From positions 372,001 through 436,000 of the forward strand of contig NZ_OZ026451.1 in NCBI RefSeq assembly GCF_964019545.1: a stretch of DNA of 64,000 nt, written 5' to 3'. Made by a program: the position numbers and the translations under genes. This document shows positions 8,976 through 17,258 of the stretch, one piece after another. Each line of letters begins with the position of its first letter. Position 1 is the stretch's first letter. Origin of the DNA: Rickettsiella endosymbiont of Xylota segnis (GTDB taxonomy: Bacteria > Pseudomonadota > Gammaproteobacteria > Diplorickettsiales > Diplorickettsiaceae). The notes beneath the pieces are model-generated. The model did not search any database, was not told the origin of the DNA, and saw only the letters and a program-made list of their open reading frames with translations.

Positions 8976-10763
8976 TTATGAGCCCAATGCCATACTCACA
9001 GTCTGTTTAGGATTTTTTTCTTTTGTATTATGTTCCTTATAGAAATTGGCTGAGGATGAGGTTAGCCCCGTTATACAACTTTTATGTGGAGTTCGAATAT
9101 TTGAAATTTGAATGCTTGATTGTTCATTTTCAGTTTTTTTATTTCTTACAAGAAATACACCATCTTGATAAACATTGATTGTTTTGCCCTCGGATGCTGA
9201 ATTGCAATTAAAATTTAAAACAAGATTTCTAAAGTCTAATTCTTTTTCTGGAAAAAGTACTTCTTCTTGTTTAATTTTTCCGTTTTTTTCTACACTTTGG
9301 GTAAATATTTTGTTTCCCAACCATAAAGCTTTTTGCTTTTCAGCCTTCTCTAATTCTCTATTGAATGTTGCTTTTTTATGATCATAGATTCTACTCAAAG
9401 TTTGTTTTCTTTCATCTTTATTTAAATGGCTATATGTGGAATTATGTTTACTAAACTCACCATATTCTCCTTTTCTACTGGCGGTTAAATTATCTATCGC
9501 TGTTTTGTAATTCTCTATCTTTTTATTTAGATACTTATTTCCAAATTCATAATATTTATTGATCAATTTTTCACCAGTCAATTTACAAGGTACTGGTTTT
9601 TTTAATTTTTCATCATGGTTCTTAAAAGCAGCTTCACAACTACGCTGCATCTCTTCGTGGGTAGAAGATCCATCTATTGAATATGATTTTCTAAATTGTT
9701 CTTCGAGCTTATGAACTGCTAACAAAGCAGCATCTTTTATTTTGCTTGAGGTTTGATAATTAAGTTTAAATATTTCATTTTCCGGCAGCGAACTTGATTC
9801 TTCCAAACTGGCCTGCATAATTGTTTGAAGAGACGTGGGCTGGATCGTGTCTATGTTTATTAGATTTTTTTTCTTTTCTGGGATGAGTTCTTGCATAAGT
9901 GAAACAAATGTTGATTTTTTTTGATCTTCTTCAATAGGATTTATATTTATTGTAGGTTCATTAGAAGGTTGATGTGAGTTCAACTCAAGAGAGTGATCGG
10001 GAACTTCTGGAAGAGTAGGTAATTTTCCTTCAGAGTGGTTTTCGAAATTTTGCGTCGATAACGATATTAATTCATTCCGAAGTTGAGTCACATCTCTAGG
10101 CGATACAGAATGTAGTAAGCTTAATTCATAGTTTATCCCTTCTAGACGGGCCATAAAGAGATTTTTAGAAGCTTTATAATCTTCATCGCTTGAGAGATCA
10201 TTATCTAGGGCTTGGCAAATCTCTAATGAAGTTCGCTTAAGAATCATATCCCCTGTTACTCGTAGTCTATAAGAATCTAATAAGTTGTTGTCTTTTAATC
10301 GTGATAGAACTAAGTAATTAAATTCAGACTCAGTGATCTTGTTACGATCTTTTTCATAGCCAAGAATGCCGAGTTGAAATTTTACAACTTCATCACCAAC
10401 AGCTTTAATAATGCAAGTGTTGCTTAAAGCTTCTTCAATTTCCTTAAATCTATTTTTTTCATTTGCAGTTAAAGGTTTATGAGTAGCTAGTAATGACTCA
10501 GCGTATTTTAATTTTTCTTTAGGAGTATGTTGGTAAATAACGCTTAATTTATTAGCGGCTTCCTGAATGTCATTAAGTAATTGTTGAGCATATTTTATTG
10601 AATTTATCTTTTCTTGTTGAGAGCTAATTTCTTCTAAATCAACATTCGCTTTAGTTAATTTTTTCTGATCCATGGCCATTTTCTCTTGTAAGCTTGCTTG
10701 GTCATGACTTGCAGCAAAATTAATTTTTAGTGGTTCGCGAATTTTATTGTTTGAATTAGGCAT
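8976..10763 (-). CDS. Orphan 595-residue coiled-coil protein, effector candidate
   Basis: I recognise no family. The protein is hydrophilic with no signal peptide or membrane segment. Coiled-coil-like Lys/Glu/Gln-rich helices cover residues about 20-60 and 400-500, and an Asn/Pro/Ser-rich linker lies near residues 245-275. The ATG has a good site, TAGGAG, nine bases upstream. The C-terminal twenty residues are polar, with a KEHNTKEK cluster close to the end, which resembles the E-block signals of type IVB substrates in Legionella and Coxiella. That reading is inference. It is convergent with pgpA, and the frameshifted gene 10777-10999 lies immediately upstream. Confidence 0.8.
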   Translation of the reverse strand: MPNSNNKIREPLKINFAASHDQASLQEKMAMDQKKLTKANVDLEEISSQQEKINSIKYAQQLLNDIQEAANKLSVIYQHTPKEKLKYAESLLATHKPLTANEKNRFKEIEEALSNTCIIKAVGDEVVKFQLGILGYEKDRNKITESEFNYLVLSRLKDNNLLDSYRLRVTGDMILKRTSLEICQALDNDLSSDEDYKASKNLFMARLEGINYELSLLHSVSPRDVTQLRNELISLSTQNFENHSEGKLPTLPEVPDHSLELNSHQPSNEPTININPIEEDQKKSTFVSLMQELIPEKKKNLINIDTIQPTSLQTIMQASLEESSSLPENEIFKLNYQTSSKIKDAALLAVHKLEEQFRKSYSIDGSSTHEEMQRSCEAAFKNHDEKLKKPVPCKLTGEKLINKYYEFGNKYLNKKIENYKTAIDNLTASRKGEYGEFSKHNSTYSHLNKDERKQTLSRIYDHKKATFNRELEKAEKQKALWLGNKIFTQSVEKNGKIKQEEVLFPEKELDFRNLVLNFNCNSASEGKTINVYQDGVFLVRNKKTENEQSSIQISNIRTPHKSCITGLTSSSANFYKEHNTKEKNPKQTVSMALGS

Positions 10764-10776
10764 AAGAAGTCTCCTA

Positions 10777-10999
10777 CTAATGTGAAAAGCATTTATTGCT
10801 TAGTATTATTTTTTTAGCCATGTCAGTTTTATTTTTTTCTGTTTTGTTTTTGTCTATAGTATTTGAGTATGAAAAACTCAGTACAGATGTTGTCCCTTGA
10901 CCTTTGTCTAATAATTCACCACCTCCACTGATGTATTTTTGGGCGTTGTTAACGTCAAGCTTAAGAGTCTTTTTTCTTACTCGACTGCATCTGATCCAT
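10777..10999 (-). pseudogene. Small orphan gene of about 73 codons broken in an A6 run
   Basis: ATG at 10999 has a strong AGGAG site and reads MDQMQSSKKKDS before a stop. A one-base shift in the A6 run at 10970-10975 gives an uninterrupted continuation, TLKLDVNNAQKYISGGGELL and onward, ending at TAG 10777. Composition (Lys, Asn, Thr, Ser) matches the neighbouring 595-residue protein. It stops 14 bp before the start of that gene, so the two were probably an operon. It could be decayed or a sequencing error. No homologue is recognised. Confidence 0.5.
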
Positions 11000-11362
11000 A
11001 ATGTCTCCTAAAAATTAAAAAGTAAACGTAGATAGTTATGAAAAGTTAGTTATTTAAATTCTTATTTATTTATTTATTTTATCTGACAATTCTTAAGTTT
11101 TTAATTAAAAAATTTTTTTAATACGTATCTAATGCATGTTCAAAATTTCTAATTATGATTATAAAATTTTGAAAAAAGGAGTTATTTATGTTTTTCAATA
11201 TAAAGATTAATTTGGTTTTTAGATAAAAAAATTTAATTATATAAATGAAATTAATGAATTTGAAAATATTGAAGATGAACATTTTGTTTAGTGCAGAATC
11301 AAAAAGCTTTGAATGGGTTTTATCTAAAAAAGACTATGCCGTTTTGTTGGAAAGTAAAATCA
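11000..11362. other. AT-rich intergenic region with a vestigial gene start
   Basis: No intact gene is seen. A strong site, AAAAAGGAG at 11174-11182, precedes ATG at 11188, but the frame MFFNIKINLVFR stops after 12 codons (11226). A further open stretch in another frame, ending INEFENIEDEHFV then stop near 11291, looks like coding residue. I read it as a decayed gene that shared the style of the orphan proteins. Confidence 0.35.
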
Positions 11363-11830
11363 TTATCGGTGGTAAGGATGATTACTCAATAAACTCCAAG
11401 CGCGATACAGTTGTTCTGCCACGATAATTCGAACCAGTGCGTGGGGAAGCGTTAATGGTGAAAGTGACCAAATACGTTCAGCAATTTTTGTACAGGCGGC
11501 ACCTAAACCGTCAGGACCGCCAATTAATAAACTGACATCTTGCCTCTCTAGCTGCCATCGTTGTAAAGATTGCGCAAGTTGTTGCGTATTCCACATTTGT
11601 CCTTGTACATCTAAAGCAATGATGCGGGATCGCTTTGGAATGGCGGCTAAAATTTTTTTTTCTTCTTCGGCAATATGTTTAGAAATTTCAGAATTTTTAT
11701 TACGCTTACTAAGTGGGATGGTAATTAAATTAAGTTTGCATTCTGAAGGTAAGCGTTTTTGATAATCTTGAAAGGCAGTTTCAGCCCACTGGCTGCAACG
11801 GGATCCTACAGCAATTAAATTAATGATCAT
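11363..11830 (-). CDS. rlmH: 23S rRNA (pseudouridine1915-N3)-methyltransferase RlmH
   Basis: RlmH is the SPOUT-class enzyme that methylates pseudouridine 1915 in helix 69 of 23S rRNA. The 155-residue protein has the family hallmarks: IALDVQGQ, the knotted SAM-binding LLIGGPDGLG, LSPLTLPHALVRIIVAEQLYRAWSLL, and the nearly invariant C-terminal NHPYHR. It follows rsfS with a six-base gap, as in most gammaproteobacteria. Confidence 0.97.
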   Translation of the reverse strand: MIINLIAVGSRCSQWAETAFQDYQKRLPSECKLNLITIPLSKRNKNSEISKHIAEEEKKILAAIPKRSRIIALDVQGQMWNTQQLAQSLQRWQLERQDVSLLIGGPDGLGAACTKIAERIWSLSPLTLPHALVRIIVAEQLYRAWSLLSNHPYHR

Positions 11831-11836
11831 TTTTTC

Positions 11837-12172
11837 TTAGGGTTGGCTCCATAATTTTTCAAGATTATAAAATTCCCGCTCTTGAGGCAACATGATGTGG
11901 ATAATTGCATCAACTAAATCGATTAATATCCATTCGCCTTCTTTCTCACCTTCAATACCATAGATAGTCATGCCTTTGGCTTTGGCAGCTGAGACTAAAT
12001 ATTGTGCCAGAGTTTTAACATGTCGATTAGAATTTCCTGTGCAAATAATCATTAGATCGGTAATGTCGGTGATTTTACTAACGTCCAAGGCAGTAATGTT
12101 TTTTGCTTTGTGATCTTCCAATAAGCTTATTAGGTCAGTTTGTAGATCTTTATTTAAATTAGCTTGTGTCAT
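11837..12172 (-). CDS. rsfS: Ribosomal silencing factor RsfS
   Basis: RsfS binds ribosomal protein uL14 and blocks subunit joining when nutrients are low. The 111-residue protein shows the fold signatures DVSKITDITDLMIICTGNSNRHV in its first half and IYGIEGEKEGEWILIDLVDAIIHIM in its second half, ending REFYNLEKLW. It overlaps nadD by four bases, so the genes are coupled. Confidence 0.97.
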   Translation of the reverse strand: MTQANLNKDLQTDLISLLEDHKAKNITALDVSKITDITDLMIICTGNSNRHVKTLAQYLVSAAKAKGMTIYGIEGEKEGEWILIDLVDAIIHIMLPQEREFYNLEKLWSQP

Positions 12173-12795
12173 AAATATAACTTTTGTTCCAAAATGTAAT
12201 CAAGGACGGTAGGGGGTAATGCTTCAATAGGCGAATTCCCGCTCGCAATAGTTTTGCGTATGAAAGTCGCCGAGATGGGTAAAGCTTCTACATGAGTCAT
12301 GAATAAAAATCCAGCAGCTTGTTGTGATAACAAGGAAGGGTCCTTAGTTTGATGTCTTTCAACAAAAGCATGGATTTCCTTAGAGTAAGCTTGCGTATGA
12401 CTAGGTCTAGGTACAATAAGTAAATGTGCGAAATTGATTAGAGACGTCCATTGATGCCAGTGATCTAAGCAAGCTAAATTATCATATCCTAAAATAAGTC
12501 CCAAAGGTGTATTACCCAATTCAAGACGTAAAGAAGCTAAGGTGTCTATCATATACGAAGGAGTGGCTCTACATAATTCTCGCATGTCAATGGAAAAATA
12601 AGGGTAGGGCTGTAAAGCTAGTTGCAGCATAGTAAGCCGCTGTTGTGCAGTGGCCACTACTTTTTTGTTACTAACAGGATTCTTACAAGGGATGAAACGG
12701 ACTTCACTTAAATGGAGTTGTTGATATAAATCGAGCGCAATATGTAAATGCCCATAATGTATGGGATCAAAACTACCCCCAAGTATCCCTATCAT
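12169..12795 (-). CDS. nadD: Nicotinate-nucleotide adenylyltransferase
   Basis: NadD adenylates nicotinate mononucleotide in NAD synthesis. The nucleotidyltransferase motifs are GGSFDPIHYGHL at the N-terminus and SATFIRK near the C-terminus. I place the start at ATG 12795 (MIGILGGSFDP), which gives 208 residues. The frame is open 14 codons further upstream, but that extension lies in the dispersed repeat and adds a non-family leader. It precedes rsfS with a four-base overlap. Confidence 0.95.
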   Translation of the reverse strand: MIGILGGSFDPIHYGHLHIALDLYQQLHLSEVRFIPCKNPVSNKKVVATAQQRLTMLQLALQPYPYFSIDMRELCRATPSYMIDTLASLRLELGNTPLGLILGYDNLACLDHWHQWTSLINFAHLLIVPRPSHTQAYSKEIHAFVERHQTKDPSLLSQQAAGFLFMTHVEALPISATFIRKTIASGNSPIEALPPTVLDYILEQKLYL

Positions 12796-12916
12796 AATGT
12801 TCTTCGCACTTGAATTTTTGACTGTGTTGCCGCGCAACTCGCAATCCTCATGGTTTTATATACCCTAGTTTGTTGCATGGACGCGGCACTGGTCAAAAAC
12901 CCAATTGCAATGAGTC
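12796..12916 (+). repeat. MITE-like dispersed repeat, full-length copy
   Basis: This copy of about 120 bp has the left end TTCTTCGCACTTGAATTTTT and the right end AACCCAATTGCAATGAGT, which are imperfect inverted repeats of each other. The internal block GTTGCCGCGCAACTCGCAAT matches the 16988-17110 copy. It fills the nadD-holA gap and runs into holA, supplying that gene's stop and about the last 17 codons. Confidence 0.75.
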
Positions 12917-13929
12917 GAGTTGGGCTCCGCGATTTCGAGGCTAAGCGTCTGTAAAGCATTCCAAACATGACCGGTACCTATCCCTTTTATAAGCTGGTCA
13001 ATGCGGCTTGCAAGACTTAGTAATCGATACCAATGCATAAGCGTATGACGTTTTAAGGCTTGTTGAAGTAATAGTTTACGCTTTTCCCATACATGGTGTT
13101 CTTTAAAAAGCGTTGTTAAATTTTGGCCTTGATTAAGTTTGAATGCAAAAGAAGCTAATAATCGGCATTCGCGACTGAGTGCCCATAAAATTAATAGGGG
13201 TTCTACATTTTCTTCTTTTAGACGCGCTAAGATGCGCAAACAACGTTCAGAGTTTCCTGCTAATGCAGCATCGATCAGTTTGAAAGGATCAAATCGGGTG
13301 TTGTCGCTGAGTGCCTGCGTCAACATGTCAATCGTAACGACGTTATTTTTTGCGTCAAGGTATAAGCTGAGTTTCTCTATGGTTTGCACAGTCGCTAATA
13401 AATTTCCTTCGGTGGCAAAAATAAGGCATTCAATAGCTGCTTTTTCTACTTTTAAACCCATGGAGTGAAAACGTTCGGTTACCCATCTAAATAATTGTGG
13501 GGGTTGTAAAGGCCATATCGGAATGACTAAACCTACTTTATCAATACTTTTAAACCAAGCAGCTTGCTGTAAGCGACTGTCCAGTTTCCCCGCTATTATA
13601 AGCAAAAGTTTATTGCGGGGTGGGTTTTTAGCATACAGTGCCAGCGTTTGTGTTATGGTTTCAGATAAACCTTGCGATAGATGTAATTCTAGCAGTTGTT
13701 TGTCTGCAAATAATCCATAATTATTCATACAGCCAATCAGCGAGGAAGCATTAAAATGTGTGTCGCTATAAAATACTTGTCGATCGGTAAAACCTGCTTT
13801 TTTTGCCGCTAGGCGAATGGCATTACAGGCTGCTTGAATTAATACTATTTCTTCACCGGATATCAAATAAATTGGCGCTAAAGCAGGATTATCTAATTGT
13901 TGAGGTAATTGTTCATAACGACATTGCAT
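12865..13929 (-). CDS. holA: DNA polymerase III subunit delta
   Basis: The delta subunit opens the beta sliding clamp within the clamp loader. The 354-residue protein begins MQCRYEQLPQQL and continues with PIYLISGEEIVLIQAA, the standard start of HolA. The C-terminal half has the helical collar domain (ALSDNTRFDPFKLIDAALAG, LLILWALSRECRLL). Length is close to the E. coli protein (343). The last 17 or so residues (STHCNWVFDQCRVHATN) are encoded by the dispersed repeat and are probably not native. It follows lptE by ten bases. Confidence 0.95.
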   Translation of the reverse strand: MQCRYEQLPQQLDNPALAPIYLISGEEIVLIQAACNAIRLAAKKAGFTDRQVFYSDTHFNASSLIGCMNNYGLFADKQLLELHLSQGLSETITQTLALYAKNPPRNKLLLIIAGKLDSRLQQAAWFKSIDKVGLVIPIWPLQPPQLFRWVTERFHSMGLKVEKAAIECLIFATEGNLLATVQTIEKLSLYLDAKNNVVTIDMLTQALSDNTRFDPFKLIDAALAGNSERCLRILARLKEENVEPLLILWALSRECRLLASFAFKLNQGQNLTTLFKEHHVWEKRKLLLQQALKRHTLMHWYRLLSLASRIDQLIKGIGTGHVWNALQTLSLEIAEPNSTHCNWVFDQCRVHATN

Positions 13930-13939
13930 AATATATAGA

Positions 13940-14470
13940 TTATTGCTGAGGACAAGTGCTGCAGCGAAGTTGCTGGCGTAACTCTGCAGAATTTAAGCGA
14001 ATTAAAAGTTGTTGAATAACATCCTGTTGCATATTTTCTTGTAAATCAGTTTCTGTATTGAGATCACCAGCGAGTTGATTGGATGTAATCGAAAAAGTTC
14101 GTGTGGCTTGGATTTGCTGTGGTGCTAATAAAACACGACCTTTACAATCTATGAGCTGAAATAAAATACTGTAAACAAGTAAATAGGTGGTTGTTTGTCC
14201 GGCATTTCCTAGGCTGGTAGCCGTACGAGTAAAGTTTTGTGTAAGAATTTGTAATCGTGAAGATGCCGGAGTCGCAAGTAAGGTATGAACTCCCGCTGTT
14301 GCTAACGCGTTTTGTAATTCTTTGGTGAAATTACTATAAGGCTGATTAGATTCCAAAGAAAGTGAATGAAAAGGTAGTGAAAATTCACAGTGACCTCTTA
14401 ATTGAAAGCCACAAGCAGTTAATATGAAGCTAAAAAAGAGAATAAATAATAAGGGGTAACGAGCTGTCAT
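13940..14470 (-). CDS. lptE: LPS-assembly lipoprotein LptE
   Basis: LptE plugs the LptD barrel that inserts LPS into the outer membrane. From ATG 14470 (MTARYPLLFILFF) there is a hydrophobic signal ending in the lipobox LTAC, with Cys near residue 19, followed by GFQLRGHCEF, the usual LptE start. A TTG four codons upstream is less likely. Overall length of about 176 residues fits the family. The gene overlaps the leuS stop region and precedes holA, the canonical leuS-lptE-holA order. Confidence 0.92.
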   Translation of the reverse strand: MTARYPLLFILFFSFILTACGFQLRGHCEFSLPFHSLSLESNQPYSNFTKELQNALATAGVHTLLATPASSRLQILTQNFTRTATSLGNAGQTTTYLLVYSILFQLIDCKGRVLLAPQQIQATRTFSITSNQLAGDLNTETDLQENMQQDVIQQLLIRLNSAELRQQLRCSTCPQQ

Positions 14471-14471
14471 A

Positions 14472-16964
14472 TTAAATAACAATATTAACTAATTTTTTGG
14501 GGACTATAATAATTTTTTTAATCGTTTGATTTTCAGTATAGCGTTTGATCTGAGGGTCATTGAGAATAACCGCTTTAAGTGTTTCATCATTATAGTGTAT
14601 ATCAAGTGATAATTGTGCACGTAATTTACCATTTACTTGTATCACCCAATCAATTTTTTCCAGGGTTAACGCATCGGCGGCTACTTTCGGCCAATGTGCT
14701 TTACCAATTAATCCGGGAAATTTCAGTTCTTTCCATAAAGCATGGGTTATATGAGGAACGATAGGGGCTAATAAGCGCAATAGAATGCTTAAACCTTGCC
14801 ATATTATATGTTTAATCGTGTGTAATGCATCATCAGTAGATGAGCTTAATAATTGGCTGGCTGCTTGCAGTGTATTCAAAAGCTTCATGCAACTAGCAAT
14901 AACCGTATTAAACTGCTGTCTTTCAAAATCATTGCGCGCAAGTTGCAAAATTTCATGGATTTGACGGCGTAAGTTACGATGCGCATGAGGAATTTTTGTC
15001 CAATCGATGGACTGGGTGAGGCTATGAGTTTCATTGAGCTCTATTATCCAAGGATTGTTATAGGCTAAGGTCCATAAACGCTTTAAAAAGCGATAAGCAC
15101 CTTCAACTCCCGCGTCAGACCACTCTAAGGATTGTTCAGGAGGGGCGGCGAACAAAATAAATAATCGTAAGGTATCTGCTCCATATTGTGACATCAGTTT
15201 AGCAGGATCGACGGTGTTGCCTTTAGATTTAGACATTTTTGCACCATCTTTAAGGACCATGCCCTGTGTCAATAAACGCGTAAAGGGTTCATTAGAATTC
15301 AGTAGAGCTAAATCGCGTAATATTTTATGAAAAAAACGTGCATAGAGTAAGTGTAATACCGCATGTTCAATACCTCCAATATAATGATCAACGGGTGTCC
15401 AATATTTTGCTCTATCATCTAACATGGCTCTGTTCTGTGTAGGGCAGGCAAAGCGAGCGTAATACCAGGAAGACTCTACAAACGTATCTAAAGTATCTGT
15501 TTCTCTCATAGCGGGTTGTTTACAAATAGGACACTCGGTTTGATAAAACTCAGGCATATTTTTTAAAGGTGAGCCTACACCATTAAACTGTATCGTTTCG
15601 GGAAGTACCACGGGTAAATCTTCTTCAGGGACAGGAACAACGCCGCAAGTAGTGCAATAAATAATTGGAATAGGTGTTCCCCAATAGCGCTGACGTGAAA
15701 CACCCCAATCACGAAGTCGGTAATTAGTTGTATGCACGGCTATCTTTTCTTGTATTAACTTTTTTGCAATAGTTACTGACGCAAGTTCAGCACTTAAACC
15801 CGTATAGGGACCCGAATTAATTAATGTGCCTGTATCCGAAATAAGAGGGGCTGATTGAAAATCATGTGCCTGAGTAGATAATATGACAGGACGTATAGGT
15901 AAATGATATTTCTTTGCGAATTCAAAATCGCGCTCGTCGTGTGCAGGGACTCCCATGATCGCTCCGGAACCGTAATCAGTTTTCACAAAATTAGCAATCC
16001 ATATCGGTAAGTTTTCGTGAGTCAGAGGATTATAGGCAGTAAGCTGAGTTGTAAAACCTTTCTTTTCTAAATGTGCAGTCGCCTCTTCAGATGTAGGGAT
16101 TTGTTGAAAACTGGCAATGATAGCTTGCAGCTTGGGATCGTGTTTAGCTATATAACGTGCTATAGGATGACTGGGTGAAACCGCGATAAAAGTAGCACCA
16201 AATAAGGTGTCGGGACGCGTAGTAAAGATTTCAATAGTGTCTAATTCAGGATTATTGACTTTAAATTGAATAGTTAAACCTTGGGATCGACCTATCCAAT
16301 TGCGTTGCATAGTTTTGACTTCATCTGGCCATGCTTCTAAAGTATCCAAGTCATTTAATAATTCATCTGCGTAAGCGGTAATCTTTAAAAACCACTGCGG
16401 AATTTCTTTACGCTCTACAAGTGCACCAGAACGCCAGCCACGGCCATCAATAACCTGTTCATTCGCTAACACGGTTTTATCAATAGGATCCCAATTGACT
16501 ACGGCACTTTTTTTATAGACTAGACCATTTTTAAGTAATTGAATAAACAGCCATTGTTCCCAACGATAGTAATCAGGTTTACAGGTAGTAATTTCTCGGC
16601 TCCAATCAAAGCTTAAGCCGAGTTGTTTGAATTGCTTGCGCATATGTTCAATGTTGGCATAAGTCCATTTAGCGGGAGGTACTCCTTTTTCAATGGCAGC
16701 ATTTTCAGCCGGTAAACCAAAAGCATCCCAACCGATGGGATGCAAAACATTTTTACCTAACATACGCTGGTAACGGGTAATCACATCGCCCAATACATAA
16801 TTCCGGACATGGCCTACATGTAAATGCCCGCTAGGGTAGGGAAACATAGAGAGGCAATAAAATTTTTCTTTATTGAGATCTTCAGTGACCTTGAAACATT
16901 GGTGCTCTTCCCAAAATTTTTGGATGTCAGCTTCAAGCGCTAAGGGTTGATATTGTTCTTGCAT
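14472..16964 (-). CDS. leuS: Leucyl-tRNA synthetase
   Basis: LeuS charges tRNA-Leu and edits misactivated amino acids. The 830-residue protein has the class I HIGH motif as PYPSGHLHVGHVRNY near residue 42, the CP1 editing domain with TTRPDTLFGATF, and KMSKSKGN near residue 590. The segment DTFVESSWYYARF follows a zinc-type cluster with CTTCG and CPIC pairs. Slightly shorter than the E. coli enzyme (860). It heads the leuS-lptE-holA-nadD-rsfS-rlmH series. Confidence 0.98.
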   Translation of the reverse strand: MQEQYQPLALEADIQKFWEEHQCFKVTEDLNKEKFYCLSMFPYPSGHLHVGHVRNYVLGDVITRYQRMLGKNVLHPIGWDAFGLPAENAAIEKGVPPAKWTYANIEHMRKQFKQLGLSFDWSREITTCKPDYYRWEQWLFIQLLKNGLVYKKSAVVNWDPIDKTVLANEQVIDGRGWRSGALVERKEIPQWFLKITAYADELLNDLDTLEAWPDEVKTMQRNWIGRSQGLTIQFKVNNPELDTIEIFTTRPDTLFGATFIAVSPSHPIARYIAKHDPKLQAIIASFQQIPTSEEATAHLEKKGFTTQLTAYNPLTHENLPIWIANFVKTDYGSGAIMGVPAHDERDFEFAKKYHLPIRPVILSTQAHDFQSAPLISDTGTLINSGPYTGLSAELASVTIAKKLIQEKIAVHTTNYRLRDWGVSRQRYWGTPIPIIYCTTCGVVPVPEEDLPVVLPETIQFNGVGSPLKNMPEFYQTECPICKQPAMRETDTLDTFVESSWYYARFACPTQNRAMLDDRAKYWTPVDHYIGGIEHAVLHLLYARFFHKILRDLALLNSNEPFTRLLTQGMVLKDGAKMSKSKGNTVDPAKLMSQYGADTLRLFILFAAPPEQSLEWSDAGVEGAYRFLKRLWTLAYNNPWIIELNETHSLTQSIDWTKIPHAHRNLRRQIHEILQLARNDFERQQFNTVIASCMKLLNTLQAASQLLSSSTDDALHTIKHIIWQGLSILLRLLAPIVPHITHALWKELKFPGLIGKAHWPKVAADALTLEKIDWVIQVNGKLRAQLSLDIHYNDETLKAVILNDPQIKRYTENQTIKKIIIVPKKLVNIVI

Positions 16965-16987
16965 GTGGCTAGATACCTTGTTTTAAT

Positions 16988-17110
16988 TATACTCTTCGCA
17001 CTTGAATTTTGTCTGGGTTGCCGCTCAATTCGCATTCCTCATGTATGGATAATACACTCGGTTGCTTTATTTTCATTGCGCTTGCCAAAAATCCAATTGC
17101 TATGAGTATA
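16988..17110 (+). repeat. MITE-like dispersed repeat, best copy
   Basis: This 123-bp element starts TATACTC and ends GAGTATA. Its arms pair as imperfect terminal inverted repeats of about 22 bases: TATACTC, three variable bases, GCA, then CTTGAATTTT against the reverse complement of AAAATCCAATTGC plus the end. No open frame encodes a transposase, so a miniature inverted-repeat element is the best description. It lies upstream of leuS. Confidence 0.75.
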
Positions 17111-17258
17111 GGCTTCATTTTTAAAGTACTGTTAATTCGGATAGATTAAAAACTGTTCAACTATTTGCTAATTATATAACAAGCCTAATTTTTATTGTGA
17201 TAACTGCTTGGATAAAACACTAATCTATAATAGCCTGAGTTAACTGAAGCATAAACAT

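Noticed and set aside
11345-11398. Hairpin-like ATCAT/ATGAT pairing at the rlmH 3' end, as a terminator
   Set aside because: It lies within the coding sequence for the conserved NHPYHR end and has no T-run on the correct side.
12796-12837. Longer NadD start at 12837
   Set aside because: The extra 14 residues come from the dispersed repeat; family members start at the GGSFDP strand.
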